Part shown: positions 15,905 through 23,818 of the stretch, one piece after another
How the letters are laid out: every line of letters starts with the position of its first letter
How positions within the stretch are numbered: the stretch's first letter is position 1
Source: Eubacterium sp. UBA3279
GTDB lineage: Bacteria > Bacillota > Clostridia > Lachnospirales > Lachnospiraceae
Assembly (NCBI GenBank): GCA_002361775.1
Contig: DETV01000104.1
Location: forward strand, 1 to 42,957
Direction: 5' to 3'
Length of the DNA stretch: 42,957 nucleotides
The notes under the pieces: model-generated
The model's database searches: none
Seen by the model: the letters and a program-made list of their open reading frames with translations, nothing else
What the model was told of the DNA's origin: nothing
Translations under genes and position numbers: made by a program

Positions 15905-16624
15905 ATGGAAAATACCCTTGCTTTGTTGAAGCTGGCACACCAAGGGGATAAAAATGCAAGGGATATACTGATAGAAGAAAATATTGGGCTGGTATGGAGT
16001 ATTGTGAAACGATTTCAAAATCGGGGAGTAGAAACAGAGGATCTTTTTCAGATTGGAAGTATTGGGTTGATCAAAGCAGTGGATAAATTCAATACGGAAT
16101 ACGATGTTCAATTCTCTACATATGCCGTTCCTATGATTGCGGGGGAAATACGAAGATTTTTGCGAGATGACGGTATTTTAAAGGTGAGCAGATCGTTAAA
16201 AGAGATTGCAGGAAAAGCATATCATATTAGAGAGGTACTGGAAAAAGAGACAGGACGGGAACCGGCGATGGAGGAGATTGCCGGAAAAATGAAATTACCG
16301 GTGGAGGAACTGGCTCTGGCGATGGAATCCGGTTCTCAGGTGGAATCTTTGCAGCAGGTTATTTTTCACGGAGAGGGAGGGGATATCTCTCTGATGGATA
16401 AGCTGGTAGAGAAGGAAAATCTGAATGAACGGGTGGTAGATAAACTGTTTTTGGAAGAGTTATTGGGCAGTCTGGAGGGAAAGGAAAGGGAGCTGATTTA
16501 TAAACGATATTTTCAGGAAAAGACCCAGGCGGTGATTGCAAAAGAAATGGGAATATCTCAGGTACAGGTTTCCAGACTGGAGAAAAAGATATTGGAAAGT
16601 ATGAGAGAAAAGTGTCCCGGTTAG
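15905..16624 (+). CDS. sigF: RNA polymerase sigma factor SigF (forespore)
   Basis: A 239-aa sigma-70-family factor. Region 2 includes TEDLFQIGSIGLIKAVDKF and the FSTYAVPMIAGEIRRFLRDD core-binding/-10 recognition segment. Region 3 starts at SRSLKEIAGKAY, and region 4 has KTQAVIAKEMGISQVQVSRL as the -35 recognition helix-turn-helix. The gene order spoIIAA-spoIIAB-sigma identifies it as sigma-F, the first forespore sigma of sporulation. The ATG at 15905 has GAGAGGGGAGG ahead; upstream in-frame starts would overlap spoIIAB. It is followed by a terminator. Confidence 0.97.
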   Translation: MENTLALLKLAHQGDKNARDILIEENIGLVWSIVKRFQNRGVETEDLFQIGSIGLIKAVDKFNTEYDVQFSTYAVPMIAGEIRRFLRDDGILKVSRSLKEIAGKAYHIREVLEKETGREPAMEEIAGKMKLPVEELALAMESGSQVESLQQVIFHGEGGDISLMDKLVEKENLNERVVDKLFLEELLGSLEGKERELIYKRYFQEKTQAVIAKEMGISQVQVSRLEKKILESMREKCPG

Positions 16625-16637
16625 GATAGGAAAGGAA

Positions 16638-16692
16638 AAAAGGATGATTCCGTCAGAGGTGTATCTTTCGGAATCATCCTTTTGTATTTTTT
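16638..16692 (+). terminator. Terminator after sigF
   Basis: AAAAGGATGATTCCG (16638-16652) pairs with CGGAATCATCCTTT (16669-16682), followed by TTGTATTTTTTTT. It ends the spoIIA operon before the spoVA unit, which implies separate control of the latter. Confidence 0.9.
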
Positions 16693-16712
16693 TTACATTT
16701 ATGCACATACTA
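16683..16712 (+). promoter_or_regulatory. Putative sigma-G (forespore) promoter of the spoVA operon
   Basis: CATACTA (16706-16712) is the classical sigma-G -10 sequence. TGTATT (16683-16688) is 17 bp upstream, close to the TGAATA -35 consensus. It lies 50 bp before the first reading frame of the unit. spoVA operons are sigma-G-dependent in Bacillus, so position and sequence agree. Confidence 0.6.
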
Positions 16713-16761
16713 GTTCCATAGCGGATGGTTATCCGATTTCAAAGAAAAGGCAGGAAACAGT

Positions 16762-16896
16762 ATGACAGGACGAAAAAAATTAATATGGATTCTTGCGGTT
16801 ATTTTTGCAGGAGCTTTGGCTGTCAGTGTGATTTTCTTTCATCAGAGACAGGAAGAAGAACCAGGCGGTACGCTGGTATCTACAGAGATGAGGTGA
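16762..16896 (+). CDS. Small single-pass membrane peptide (44 aa) ahead of spoVAA
   Basis: ATG at 16762 preceded by CAGGAAACAG. The product starts MTGRKKLIWILAVIFAGALA with one clear membrane helix (about residues 7-27), then a charged QRQEEEP stretch. Its stop lies 6 bp before spoVAA. I recognise no family. It sits between the putative sigma-G promoter and spoVAA, so if real it would be made in the forespore with the SpoVA proteins. Confidence 0.6.
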   Translation: MTGRKKLIWILAVIFAGALAVSVIFFHQRQEEEPGGTLVSTEMR

Positions 16897-16902
16897 ACAG
16901 AG

Positions 16903-17514
16903 GTGGGAGACATATTGTATATACAGACGGATAAAAATATGAAGGTAATATCAGAGCAGGTCCAGTTACAGGATATTGCCCAGCTTTCCAGTAATAATCC
17001 GGCAGTACTGAATCGGTGTAAGGTTCTTCAGGTAATCCGTATTCCTAAAGGAAAATATGGAAGATATACAGGCTCTGCGGTGGAATTAGTGGATCTGATA
17101 CAGAAAAAAGAAGATAAAGTGGAAGTGGTTCATATGGGAGAACCGGAATTTATTATTACTTATGAAAATCCCGGTGGAAAAAGTCGGTGGATGAGCTGGT
17201 GTAAAGTACTGTTTGTCTGCCTGGTGACATTTTTCGGAACTATGTTTTCTATTATGACATTTAACACAGATGTGGACATTCCTTCTCTGTTTCAAAATAT
17301 TTATATGCAGTTTACGGGGGAGGCTTCTGATGGATTTACAATTTTAGAAATCAGTTATTCTCTGGGGATTGGGATCGGTGTGGTGTTCTTTTTTAATCAT
17401 TTTGGAAAGTGGAAAATCACAAATGACCCCACGCCTATGGAAGTGGAAATGAGAATTTATGAGAATCAGGTGGATGATACGATTTTGGAAATGGAGAATC
17501 GAAAGGAGAAATAA
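16903..17514 (+). CDS. spoVAA: Stage V sporulation protein AA
   Basis: A 203-aa inner forespore membrane protein of the dipicolinic acid (Ca-DPA) transport machinery. The soluble N-terminal part (LYIQTDKNMKVISEQVQLQD...) matches the SpoVAA family, and two membrane helices lie at about 105-125 and 150-170. The GTG start at 16903 has GAGGTG 8 nt upstream; TTG 16915 after GGGAG is an alternative that loses four residues. It is the first recognised gene of spoVAA-AB-AC-AD-AE, with spoVAB 2 bp downstream. Confidence 0.88.
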   Translation: MGDILYIQTDKNMKVISEQVQLQDIAQLSSNNPAVLNRCKVLQVIRIPKGKYGRYTGSAVELVDLIQKKEDKVEVVHMGEPEFIITYENPGGKSRWMSWCKVLFVCLVTFFGTMFSIMTFNTDVDIPSLFQNIYMQFTGEASDGFTILEISYSLGIGIGVVFFFNHFGKWKITNDPTPMEVEMRIYENQVDDTILEMENRKEK

Positions 17515-17516
17515 AA

Positions 17517-17936
17517 ATGTGGACGCAGATGTTTCTTGGATTTCTGGGGTTGTGTATCGGAGGAGTGATAGCCAGTGGCGTGGTGGCTTTTATCATTACT
17601 CTTGGAATTGTTCCCCGGTATGCAGGGATTACCAGGACAGCGCAAAAAGTCCGTCTTTATGAAAATTGTTCCATGCTGGGAGCATTTTTGGGGAATATTT
17701 TTTTCCTCTATCAGGGGAGTTTTCCCCTGGGAAAAGCAGGACTTTTGCTGTTGGGAACATTTTCCGGCATATTCTTAGGAAGTTGGATCATTGCTCTGGG
17801 AGAAGTAGTCAATATATTTTCCATTATGTTCCGGAGAACCGGGATTACGAAAGGAATCGGATGGATTATCGGAGCAATGGCTCTTGGAAAAAGCGTAGGA
17901 TCTTTGATTTATTTTGGAAAGGGATGGTGGCCGTAA
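17517..17936 (+). CDS. spoVAB: Stage V sporulation protein AB
   Basis: A 139-aa hydrophobic protein with about four to five membrane helices and the SpoVAB-like start MWTQMFLGFLGLCIGGVIAS. It belongs to the membrane complex that moves Ca-DPA into the developing spore. GGAGAA precedes the ATG. Its stop codon overlaps the ATG of spoVAC (TAATG), indicating translational coupling. Confidence 0.9.
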   Translation: MWTQMFLGFLGLCIGGVIASGVVAFIITLGIVPRYAGITRTAQKVRLYENCSMLGAFLGNIFFLYQGSFPLGKAGLLLLGTFSGIFLGSWIIALGEVVNIFSIMFRRTGITKGIGWIIGAMALGKSVGSLIYFGKGWWP

Positions 17937-18394
17937 TGGGAAAACTGCAGACAGAGGAAAAGAAAAAGCAGTATGAAGAATATGTAAAAGAAATAACTCC
18001 CACACATAATTTGTGGCAGAATATGGCAAAGGCATTTTTGGTGGGAGGAGCAATCTGTGTGTTGGGACAGGGAATCCTGAACTGGTGCAGCAGTATGGGA
18101 ATGGATGAAAAGACGGCAGGAGCATGGTGTTCCATAGTGTTGGTATTTTTAAGCGCACTGACTACAGGGTTGGGATGGTATTCCCGGCTGGCAAAATGGG
18201 GAGGAGCCGGAACCCTCGTTCCTATTACCGGATTTGCCAATTCTGTGGCGGCGCCTGCGGTGGAATACCAGAAAGAAGGACAGGTATTTGGAATCGGATG
18301 CAAAATATTTACCATAGCCGGACCGGTGATATTATATGGGACAGTTGTTTCCTGGATTTTGGGAATTTTATATTATGTGATAGGGAGGATCTGA
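17936..18394 (+). CDS. spoVAC: Stage V sporulation protein AC
   Basis: A 152-aa membrane protein. A charged N-terminus (EEKKKQYEEYVKEITPTHN) is followed by about four helices, with the characteristic LVPITGFANSVAAPAVEYQK segment. SpoVAC is a channel-forming component of the DPA transporter, reported to be mechanosensitive in Bacillus. The start was chosen at the ATG overlapping the spoVAB stop; an in-frame ATG 12 nt upstream (17924) is possible but has a weaker site. Confidence 0.94.
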   Translation: MGKLQTEEKKKQYEEYVKEITPTHNLWQNMAKAFLVGGAICVLGQGILNWCSSMGMDEKTAGAWCSIVLVFLSALTTGLGWYSRLAKWGGAGTLVPITGFANSVAAPAVEYQKEGQVFGIGCKIFTIAGPVILYGTVVSWILGILYYVIGRI

Positions 18395-18398
18395 AAAG

Positions 18399-19427
18399 AT
18401 GGAAAAACAGTTTCTGGGAAAACAGAGCATATCTTTTAAAGAGCCGGTATATATTCAGGGATTTGCTTCTGTAGTAGGGAAAAAAGAAGGGGAAGGACCT
18501 TTGGGCGGTTATTTTGACCGGGTGGAAGAAGATGATAAATTCGGTAAAAAAACATGGGAAGAGGCGGAAAGCGCCATGCAGAAGGAGACTGCGGGAAGGG
18601 CGATTGAAAAAGCGGGATTAAAGCCTGAAAATGTGCGTATGATCTTTGCAGGAGATCTGTTGGCTCAGTCAATTGCTTCTTCTTTTGGGATCGAGGAGTT
18701 GGACCGGCCTTTATATGGATTGTTCGGGGCTTGTTCAACTATGGGAGAGGCTCTCAGCCTTGCTTCGATGATGGTGGCAGGAGGATACGGAGAACAGGTT
18801 TTGGCTGTTACCTCCAGTCATTTCGCCACAGCGGAAAAAGAATTTCGATTTCCTATGGGATATGGAAATCAGCGACCTCTTTCAGCGTCCTGGACAGTGA
18901 CAGGAAGCGGCGCCTGTGTGGTGGGAACAAAAAAACAGAAAATAAAAATTACAGGAGTTACCACGGGAAAGATTACAGATTACGGGTTGAAAGATTCACA
19001 GAATATGGGGGCGTGTATGGCGCCGGCAGCCTGCAGCACCATTTTTCAACATTTGCTGGATTTTGGACGAAAGCCACAAGATTACGATAAGATTATTACG
19101 GGAGATCTGGGATATGTGGGACAGCAGATATTGTTGGACATGATGGAACAGCAGGGATATGAACTGGGAGAGGTACACGGAGATTGCGGAATCTGGATTT
19201 ATGACAGGGAGACTCAGGATACACATTCAGGAGGAAGTGGCTGTGGCTGCTCTGCATCTGTACTGACAGCGTATATTCTTCCTAAAATCGCTTCCGGCGA
19301 ATGGAAGAGAATTTTGTTTGTTCCTACAGGAGCATTGATGTCTAAAGTGAGTTTTTATGAGGGAAGCAGTGTTCCGGGAATTGCCCAGGCGGTGGTCTTA
19401 GAATATGAAGATGAGGAGAAAAAATAA
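18399..19427 (+). CDS. spoVAD: Stage V sporulation protein AD
   Basis: A 342-aa soluble thiolase-fold protein that in Bacillus binds dipicolinic acid at the inner forespore membrane. Recognisable segments are SISFKEPVYIQGFASVVGKK, GDLLAQSIASSFG, LYGLFGACSTMGEALSLASM and the ITGDLGYVGQQILLDMM region. The ATG lies 4 bp after spoVAC, and the stop overlaps the next ATG by one base. Confidence 0.96.
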   Translation: MEKQFLGKQSISFKEPVYIQGFASVVGKKEGEGPLGGYFDRVEEDDKFGKKTWEEAESAMQKETAGRAIEKAGLKPENVRMIFAGDLLAQSIASSFGIEELDRPLYGLFGACSTMGEALSLASMMVAGGYGEQVLAVTSSHFATAEKEFRFPMGYGNQRPLSASWTVTGSGACVVGTKKQKIKITGVTTGKITDYGLKDSQNMGACMAPAACSTIFQHLLDFGRKPQDYDKIITGDLGYVGQQILLDMMEQQGYELGEVHGDCGIWIYDRETQDTHSGGSGCGCSASVLTAYILPKIASGEWKRILFVPTGALMSKVSFYEGSSVPGIAQAVVLEYEDEEKK

Positions 19428-19783
19428 TGGAATATGTTCATGCATTTTGGGTGGGAGGATTAATCTGTGCGCTGGTACAGATTTTGTTGGATAAAACGAA
19501 ACTTATGCCGGGAAGAATTATGGTGATTCTGGTTTGTCTGGGGGCTTTTTTGAGCAGCCTTGGTGTGTATCAGCCTTTGGTGGATTTTGCTCACAGTGGG
19601 GCAACGGTGCCGTTGATTGGATTTGGACATTTACTCTTTCAGGGGGTGAAAGAAGCAGTGGATACACAGGGGATTTTGGGAATCTTTACCGGGGGTCTGA
19701 CTGCCAGTGCGGGAGGAATCAGCGCAGCATTGATTTTTGGATATCTGGCCAGTATATGTTTTCAGCCTAAAATGAAAAAATAG
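19427..19783 (+). CDS. spoVAE: Stage V sporulation protein AE
   Basis: A 118-aa protein with about four membrane helices. The family signature runs through FWVGGLICALVQILLDKTKL, then HSGATVPLIGFGHLL and GLTASAGGISAALIFGYLAS. It is the last gene of the spoVA unit and corresponds to the membrane SpoVAEb type. No spoVAEa or spoVAF follows; the next gene is unrelated and has its own promoter. Confidence 0.94.
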   Translation: MEYVHAFWVGGLICALVQILLDKTKLMPGRIMVILVCLGAFLSSLGVYQPLVDFAHSGATVPLIGFGHLLFQGVKEAVDTQGILGIFTGGLTASAGGISAALIFGYLASICFQPKMKK

Positions 19784-19820
19784 TTATATATCACAGGGAA
19801 ATAAAAATACACAGTATTGC

Positions 19821-19850
19821 TTGCAGGGAATGGGAAGTATATAGTATAAT
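19821..19850 (+). promoter_or_regulatory. Putative promoter of the tcdA-murB-rapZ-whiA unit
   Basis: TTGCAG (19821-19826), an 18-bp spacer and TATAAT (19845-19850), about 55 bp upstream of tcdA. This is a pattern match. Confidence 0.6.
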
Positions 19851-19905
19851 ATAAATAATTATGTCATAATGAATATAATCACCATGAGAGAAAGGTAGGA
19901 CAGGT

Positions 19906-20634
19906 ATGCTGCATGAGTATTCAAGGATGGAGCTTCTGATAGGTGAAGAGGCAGTTAATTTTCTGGGAAAATCCCGGGTGGCGATTTTTGGTATCGGTGG
20001 AGTAGGTTCCTATGTGGCAGAGGCGCTGGCGCGGTGCGGGGTAGGGGTTTTGACACTGGTGGACAATGATGTGGTTTCATTGACGAATATTAATCGTCAG
20101 CTTATTGCACTTCATTCTACGGTGGGAAAATCAAAAACCCAGATCATGAAAGAACGGATCAAAGATATTGACCCTACGATCATAGTAAATACTTATGAAA
20201 CATTTTTTAATCAGGATACCCAGCATTTATTTGATTTTCAGTCCTATGATTATGTGGTAGATGCCATAGATACGGTTTCATCCAAGTTACTTTTAGTGGA
20301 AAAAGCAAAAGAGGCAAAGACAGAAATTATCTGTTGCATGGGAACGGGAAATAAGTTGGATCCTTCCCGGTTTGAGATTGCAGATATTTCTAAAACCAGT
20401 GTCTGTCCTCTGGCAAAAGTAATCCGTACCGAACTGAAAAAAAGAAGAATTAAAAAGGTGAAAGTTTTATATTCCAGGGAAGTACCGATTAAGTCGGCGC
20501 TTTCTCAGGAAACCAAGGGTACTGTACACAGACCGGTTCCCGGAAGTATTTCATTTGTGCCAGGTGTGGCGGGATTGATGATCGCCGGGGAGGTGGTCAG
20601 AGATCTTATTAAAAAAATGGGGAAAAATAAATAG
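19906..20634 (+). CDS. tcdA: tRNA threonylcarbamoyladenosine dehydratase
   Basis: A 242-aa E1-like (ThiF/MoeB fold) enzyme that cyclises t6A37 of tRNAs to ct6A in an ATP-dependent reaction. The nucleotide-binding loop FGIGGVGSYVAEALARCGVG lies at residues 28-47. The segment TLVDNDVVSLTNINRQ includes the conserved Asp and Arg, and the C-terminus has the YSREVP and PGSISFVPGVAGLMIAGEVV motifs typical of TcdA/YgdL. The start follows GAAAGGTAGGACAGGT; ATG 19927 is an alternative. murB follows after 34 bp. Confidence 0.93.
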   Translation: MLHEYSRMELLIGEEAVNFLGKSRVAIFGIGGVGSYVAEALARCGVGVLTLVDNDVVSLTNINRQLIALHSTVGKSKTQIMKERIKDIDPTIIVNTYETFFNQDTQHLFDFQSYDYVVDAIDTVSSKLLLVEKAKEAKTEIICCMGTGNKLDPSRFEIADISKTSVCPLAKVIRTELKKRRIKKVKVLYSREVPIKSALSQETKGTVHRPVPGSISFVPGVAGLMIAGEVVRDLIKKMGKNK

Positions 20635-20668
20635 TGGTGAAAAGTAAAATAGAACAGGGGAATGACCA

Positions 20669-21586
20669 GTGAAAGAAAATATCAGAAAAAAATTCGCAAG
20701 TATTCTGGAAAATGAGCAGATTTTTATTGATGAACCAATGTGTAAACATACGACCTTCCGTCTGGGCGGGCCAGCAGATTTTTATCTGTGTCCCACTGAG
20801 GTAAAGCAGGTGGAGGAAATTTTGCATATCTGCAAAGAGGAGGAAATGCCATATTTTATTCTGGGAAATGGAAGTAACCTTTTGGTAAGCGATAAGGGAT
20901 TCCGGGGCGTTGTGATTCAGATTTATAAGAATATGAATCAGATCCAGGTGGAAGGCGAGAAGGTGAAGGCCCAGGCCGGAGCGTTATTATCGGCTATTGC
21001 GAAAAAAGCAGCCCAGGAAGAATTAACAGGAATGGAATTTGCTTCAGGAATTCCCGGTACGCTGGGCGGAGCGGCAGTGATGAACGCAGGAGCCTATGGA
21101 GGCGAGATGAAAGATATTCTGGAGTCAGTGACAGTTCTTACAGGAGAGGGTGAGATTCTGGTATTGGAATCTTCCCAGTTACATATGGGCTATCGGACCA
21201 GTGTGATCAAAGAAAAGGGCTATATTGTAATGGAAGCAACGCTGGCGCTGAAAAAAGGCGATAAAGAGCAGATTCAGGAACAAATGGATGACCTGAAGGA
21301 ACGAAGAGTTTCCAAACAGCCGTTGGAGTTTCCCAGCGCAGGAAGTACCTTTAAACGTCCGGAAGGATATTTTGCGGGAAAACTGATTCAGGATACAGGA
21401 CTGCGGGGGTATCAGGTTGGTGGCGCAAAGATTTCAGATAAGCACTGCGGCTTTGTGATCAATACGGGAGACGCTACCGCTGATGATGTGGCTCAGTTGA
21501 TTCGGAATGTACAGGGTAAGGTTTATGAAAAATTTCAGGTGAAATTAGAGCCGGAAGTCCGATTTTTAGGAGAATTTTCCAATTAA
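20669..21586 (+). CDS. murB: UDP-N-acetylenolpyruvoylglucosamine reductase
   Basis: A 305-aa FAD enzyme that reduces the enolpyruvyl product of MurA to UDP-MurNAc in peptidoglycan synthesis. FAD/substrate motifs are seen: HTTFRLGGPADFYLCP, LGNGSNLLVSDKGFRGVVIQ, GIPGTLGGAAVMNAGAYGGE and the catalytic-serine region FPSAGSTFKRP. The GTG start has AGGGG upstream at normal distance. It sits in the murB-rapZ-whiA order common in Firmicutes. Confidence 0.97.
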   Translation: MKENIRKKFASILENEQIFIDEPMCKHTTFRLGGPADFYLCPTEVKQVEEILHICKEEEMPYFILGNGSNLLVSDKGFRGVVIQIYKNMNQIQVEGEKVKAQAGALLSAIAKKAAQEELTGMEFASGIPGTLGGAAVMNAGAYGGEMKDILESVTVLTGEGEILVLESSQLHMGYRTSVIKEKGYIVMEATLALKKGDKEQIQEQMDDLKERRVSKQPLEFPSAGSTFKRPEGYFAGKLIQDTGLRGYQVGGAKISDKHCGFVINTGDATADDVAQLIRNVQGKVYEKFQVKLEPEVRFLGEFSN

Positions 21587-21624
21587 AAACGATATTTTTA
21601 GAACAGGAGACATCGGGGGAAAAG

Positions 21625-22518
21625 ATGAGATTTGTTATAGTTACGGGGATGTCCGGAGCGGGTAAGTCTTCGGCGTTGAAGATGTTGGAAGATGCAGGTT
21701 ATTTTTGTGTGGATAATCTTCCGATTCCTCTTTTGGGGAAGTTTGCTCAGTTCATTACAGAGGGAAATTCCGGAAGTATTCAGAAAGTAGCTCTGGGCGT
21801 TGATATTCGAAGTGGCCGGGCTATGGAAGGGCTGGAGGAGACTCTGGAAGAAATCGCCATGACAGGACTGGAATATGAGATTTTGTTTTTGGATGCCAAT
21901 GACGAGGTGCTGGTAAAGCGTTATAAGGAGACAAGAAGAACCCATCCTCTTTCCAGAACAGGAAGGGTAGAAAATGGTATCAGTGAAGAGAGAAAGAAAC
22001 TGGAGTTTTTAAGAAAACATGCAGATTATATTATCGATACCAGTCAGTTGCTTACCCGGGAACTGAAAGGAGAACTGGATAAGATATTTGTAAAAAATCA
22101 GGGATTTAAGAGTCTTATGATTACCATTCTTTCTTTTGGATTTAAATATGGAATACCTTCGGATTCGGATTTGGTATTTGACGTAAGATTTTTGCCAAAT
22201 CCCTACTACCTGGATGAACTTCGTCCCCTGAGCGGGAATGATGCTCCGGTGAGCGATTACGTGATGAGTTTTGAAGCTTCTCAGGTATTTTTGGATAAAT
22301 TAGAGGATATGATTCATTTCCTGATTCCCAATTATATTTTGGAGGGAAAAAATCAGTTGGTAGTCAGCATCGGATGTACAGGAGGAAAACATCGTTCGGT
22401 TACTCTGGCTAACGGATTATATCAAAGACTTTCAAAATCGGAAGAATATGGGTTGAGGATTGAACACAGAGATATAGGAAAAGATGCTGTCCGCAAGAAA
22501 ATAGAAGAATCGAGGTAA
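21625..22518 (+). CDS. rapZ: RNase adapter/nucleotide-binding protein RapZ (YvcJ)
   Basis: A 297-aa P-loop protein. Walker A is GMSGAGKS at residues 8-15, with a Walker B-like region near LEYEILFLDA. The C-terminal domain has the conserved SIGCTGGKHRSVTLANGLYQ motif. In E. coli RapZ binds a sensor RNA and RNase E; in Bacillus YvcJ hydrolyses GTP and affects competence. Only nucleotide binding is directly supported here. The next gene, whiA, follows after 6 bp. Confidence 0.95.
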   Translation: MRFVIVTGMSGAGKSSALKMLEDAGYFCVDNLPIPLLGKFAQFITEGNSGSIQKVALGVDIRSGRAMEGLEETLEEIAMTGLEYEILFLDANDEVLVKRYKETRRTHPLSRTGRVENGISEERKKLEFLRKHADYIIDTSQLLTRELKGELDKIFVKNQGFKSLMITILSFGFKYGIPSDSDLVFDVRFLPNPYYLDELRPLSGNDAPVSDYVMSFEASQVFLDKLEDMIHFLIPNYILEGKNQLVVSIGCTGGKHRSVTLANGLYQRLSKSEEYGLRIEHRDIGKDAVRKKIEESR

Positions 22519-22524
22519 AGATTT

Positions 22525-23490
22525 ATGTCATTTTCCAGTGATGTGAAAGAGGAACTTTCCCGACAGATATCTACGGCAAGACATTGTCAGATTGCAGAAA
22601 TTGCCGCAATTCTCAGTGTTTGCGGCCATATTTCGATTTCTCCTGAGGATGCATACCAGGTGACAGTACAAACGGAAAATATTTCTGTGGCAAGAAAGTA
22701 CTTTACATTATTGAAAAAAACATTTAATATAGAAGCAGAAATTCGTATTCGAAAGAATATTTATTTGAAGAAATCCGATGTATATCGGGTACAGGTAAAT
22801 AATCATGAAGATACAGTTCGAGTTCTGCAGGCAGCGAAGTTTATGTCGCCGTCTTTGGAAATCGCAGAAGATCTGTCAAAGATGAATCACCTGGTTATTC
22901 AAAAAGATTGCTGCAAGAGAGCTTTCCTGCGAGGAACATTTCTGGCGGCAGGTTCTATCAGTGATCCGGAAAAATCGTATCATTTGGAGATCGTTTGTTC
23001 AACGAAGGAGAGAGCCCTTCAGATACAGTCTATACTCAGAGATTTTGAACTGGACGGAAGGATCATTAACAGAAAGAAGAATCAAGTGGTGTATTTAAAA
23101 GAAGGTTCACAGATTGTAGAGCTTCTTGGCCTGATGGAAGCGGGAATTTCTTTGATGAATCTGGAAAATATCCGGATAAGAAAAGAAATCAGTAATAATG
23201 TGAATCGTAAGGTCAACTGCGAAACTGCCAATATTACCAAAACAGTATCGGCAGCAGTAAAACAAATAGAGGACATCAGGTACATTGAAACACACATAGG
23301 TTTTTCTCAGCTTTCAAAAGGGCTGGAGGAAATGGCAGTTCTTAGGCTGCAGCATCAGGATGCGACCTTGAAAGAATTGGGGGAGATGTTATCGCCTCCG
23401 GTGGGAAAATCAGGGGTTAATCATCGATTGCGTAAATTGAGCAGTATTGCAGAGGAACTGCGAGGAAATAAGGAGGATTATTATGATTAA
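22525..23490 (+). CDS. whiA: DNA-binding protein WhiA
   Basis: A 321-aa protein with two LAGLIDADG-homing-endonuclease-like domains (about residues 1-205; CKRAFLRGTFLAAGSISDPE) and a C-terminal helix-turn-helix (LKELGEMLSPPVGKSGVNHR, near 285-305). WhiA controls sporulation genes in Streptomyces and affects division and chromosome segregation in Bacillus. In Bacillus yvcK lies between rapZ and whiA; here it is absent. The end overlaps the HPr-like gene by 8 nt. Confidence 0.96.
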   Translation: MSFSSDVKEELSRQISTARHCQIAEIAAILSVCGHISISPEDAYQVTVQTENISVARKYFTLLKKTFNIEAEIRIRKNIYLKKSDVYRVQVNNHEDTVRVLQAAKFMSPSLEIAEDLSKMNHLVIQKDCCKRAFLRGTFLAAGSISDPEKSYHLEIVCSTKERALQIQSILRDFELDGRIINRKKNQVVYLKEGSQIVELLGLMEAGISLMNLENIRIRKEISNNVNRKVNCETANITKTVSAAVKQIEDIRYIETHIGFSQLSKGLEEMAVLRLQHQDATLKELGEMLSPPVGKSGVNHRLRKLSSIAEELRGNKEDYYD

Positions 23491-23737
23491 GAAACCGATA
23501 ACAATTCAGATTTCCAATGGATTAGAAGCTCGCCCGGTGGCCATGCTGGTACAGGTGGCAAGCCAGTATGAGAGTAGGATTCAGGTGGAAAACGGGGACA
23601 GACGGGTAAATGCAAAAAGCATTATGGGTATGATGACCCTGGGACTGAATGTGGGCGAAAGCGTTACGATCAGTGCAGAAGGCGCTGATGAAGAAGCTGC
23701 AATAGCTGGAATCGAGAAGTATCTTACAAATAAATAG
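23483..23737 (+). CDS. crh: Crh-like HPr-family protein with Glu15 in place of His15
   Basis: An 84-aa HPr-fold protein. The usual phospho-histidine motif GLHARP reads GLEARP, with Glu15 (codon at 23525-23527), so PTS phosphotransfer at this position is impossible. The serine site is intact: Ser46 in VNAKSIMGMMTLGL, the target of HPr kinase/phosphorylase. Loss of His15 (Gln in Bacillus) with retention of Ser46 defines Crh, the catabolite-repression co-regulator of CcpA, and the position after whiA is the Bacillus crh locus. The ATG follows AGGAGG and overlaps whiA. Calling it crh rests on motif and synteny; CcpA interaction is inferred. Confidence 0.85.
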   Translation: MIKKPITIQISNGLEARPVAMLVQVASQYESRIQVENGDRRVNAKSIMGMMTLGLNVGESVTISAEGADEEAAIAGIEKYLTNK

Positions 23738-23747
23738 TGTGTGGAAA

Positions 23748-23818
23748 GAAAAAGCTGCTGACTTTGGCAGGGGATATATGTGAGATATCCGCCTGAGAAG
23801 CCGGCAGCTTTTTCTTTT
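23748..23818. terminator. Bidirectional terminator between the HPr-like and PAP2 genes
   Basis: GAAAAAGCTGC (23748-23758) pairs with GCAGCTTTTTC (23804-23814), with an inner GGATAT/ATATCC hairpin. T and A runs on both sides suit the convergent genes. Confidence 0.8.
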
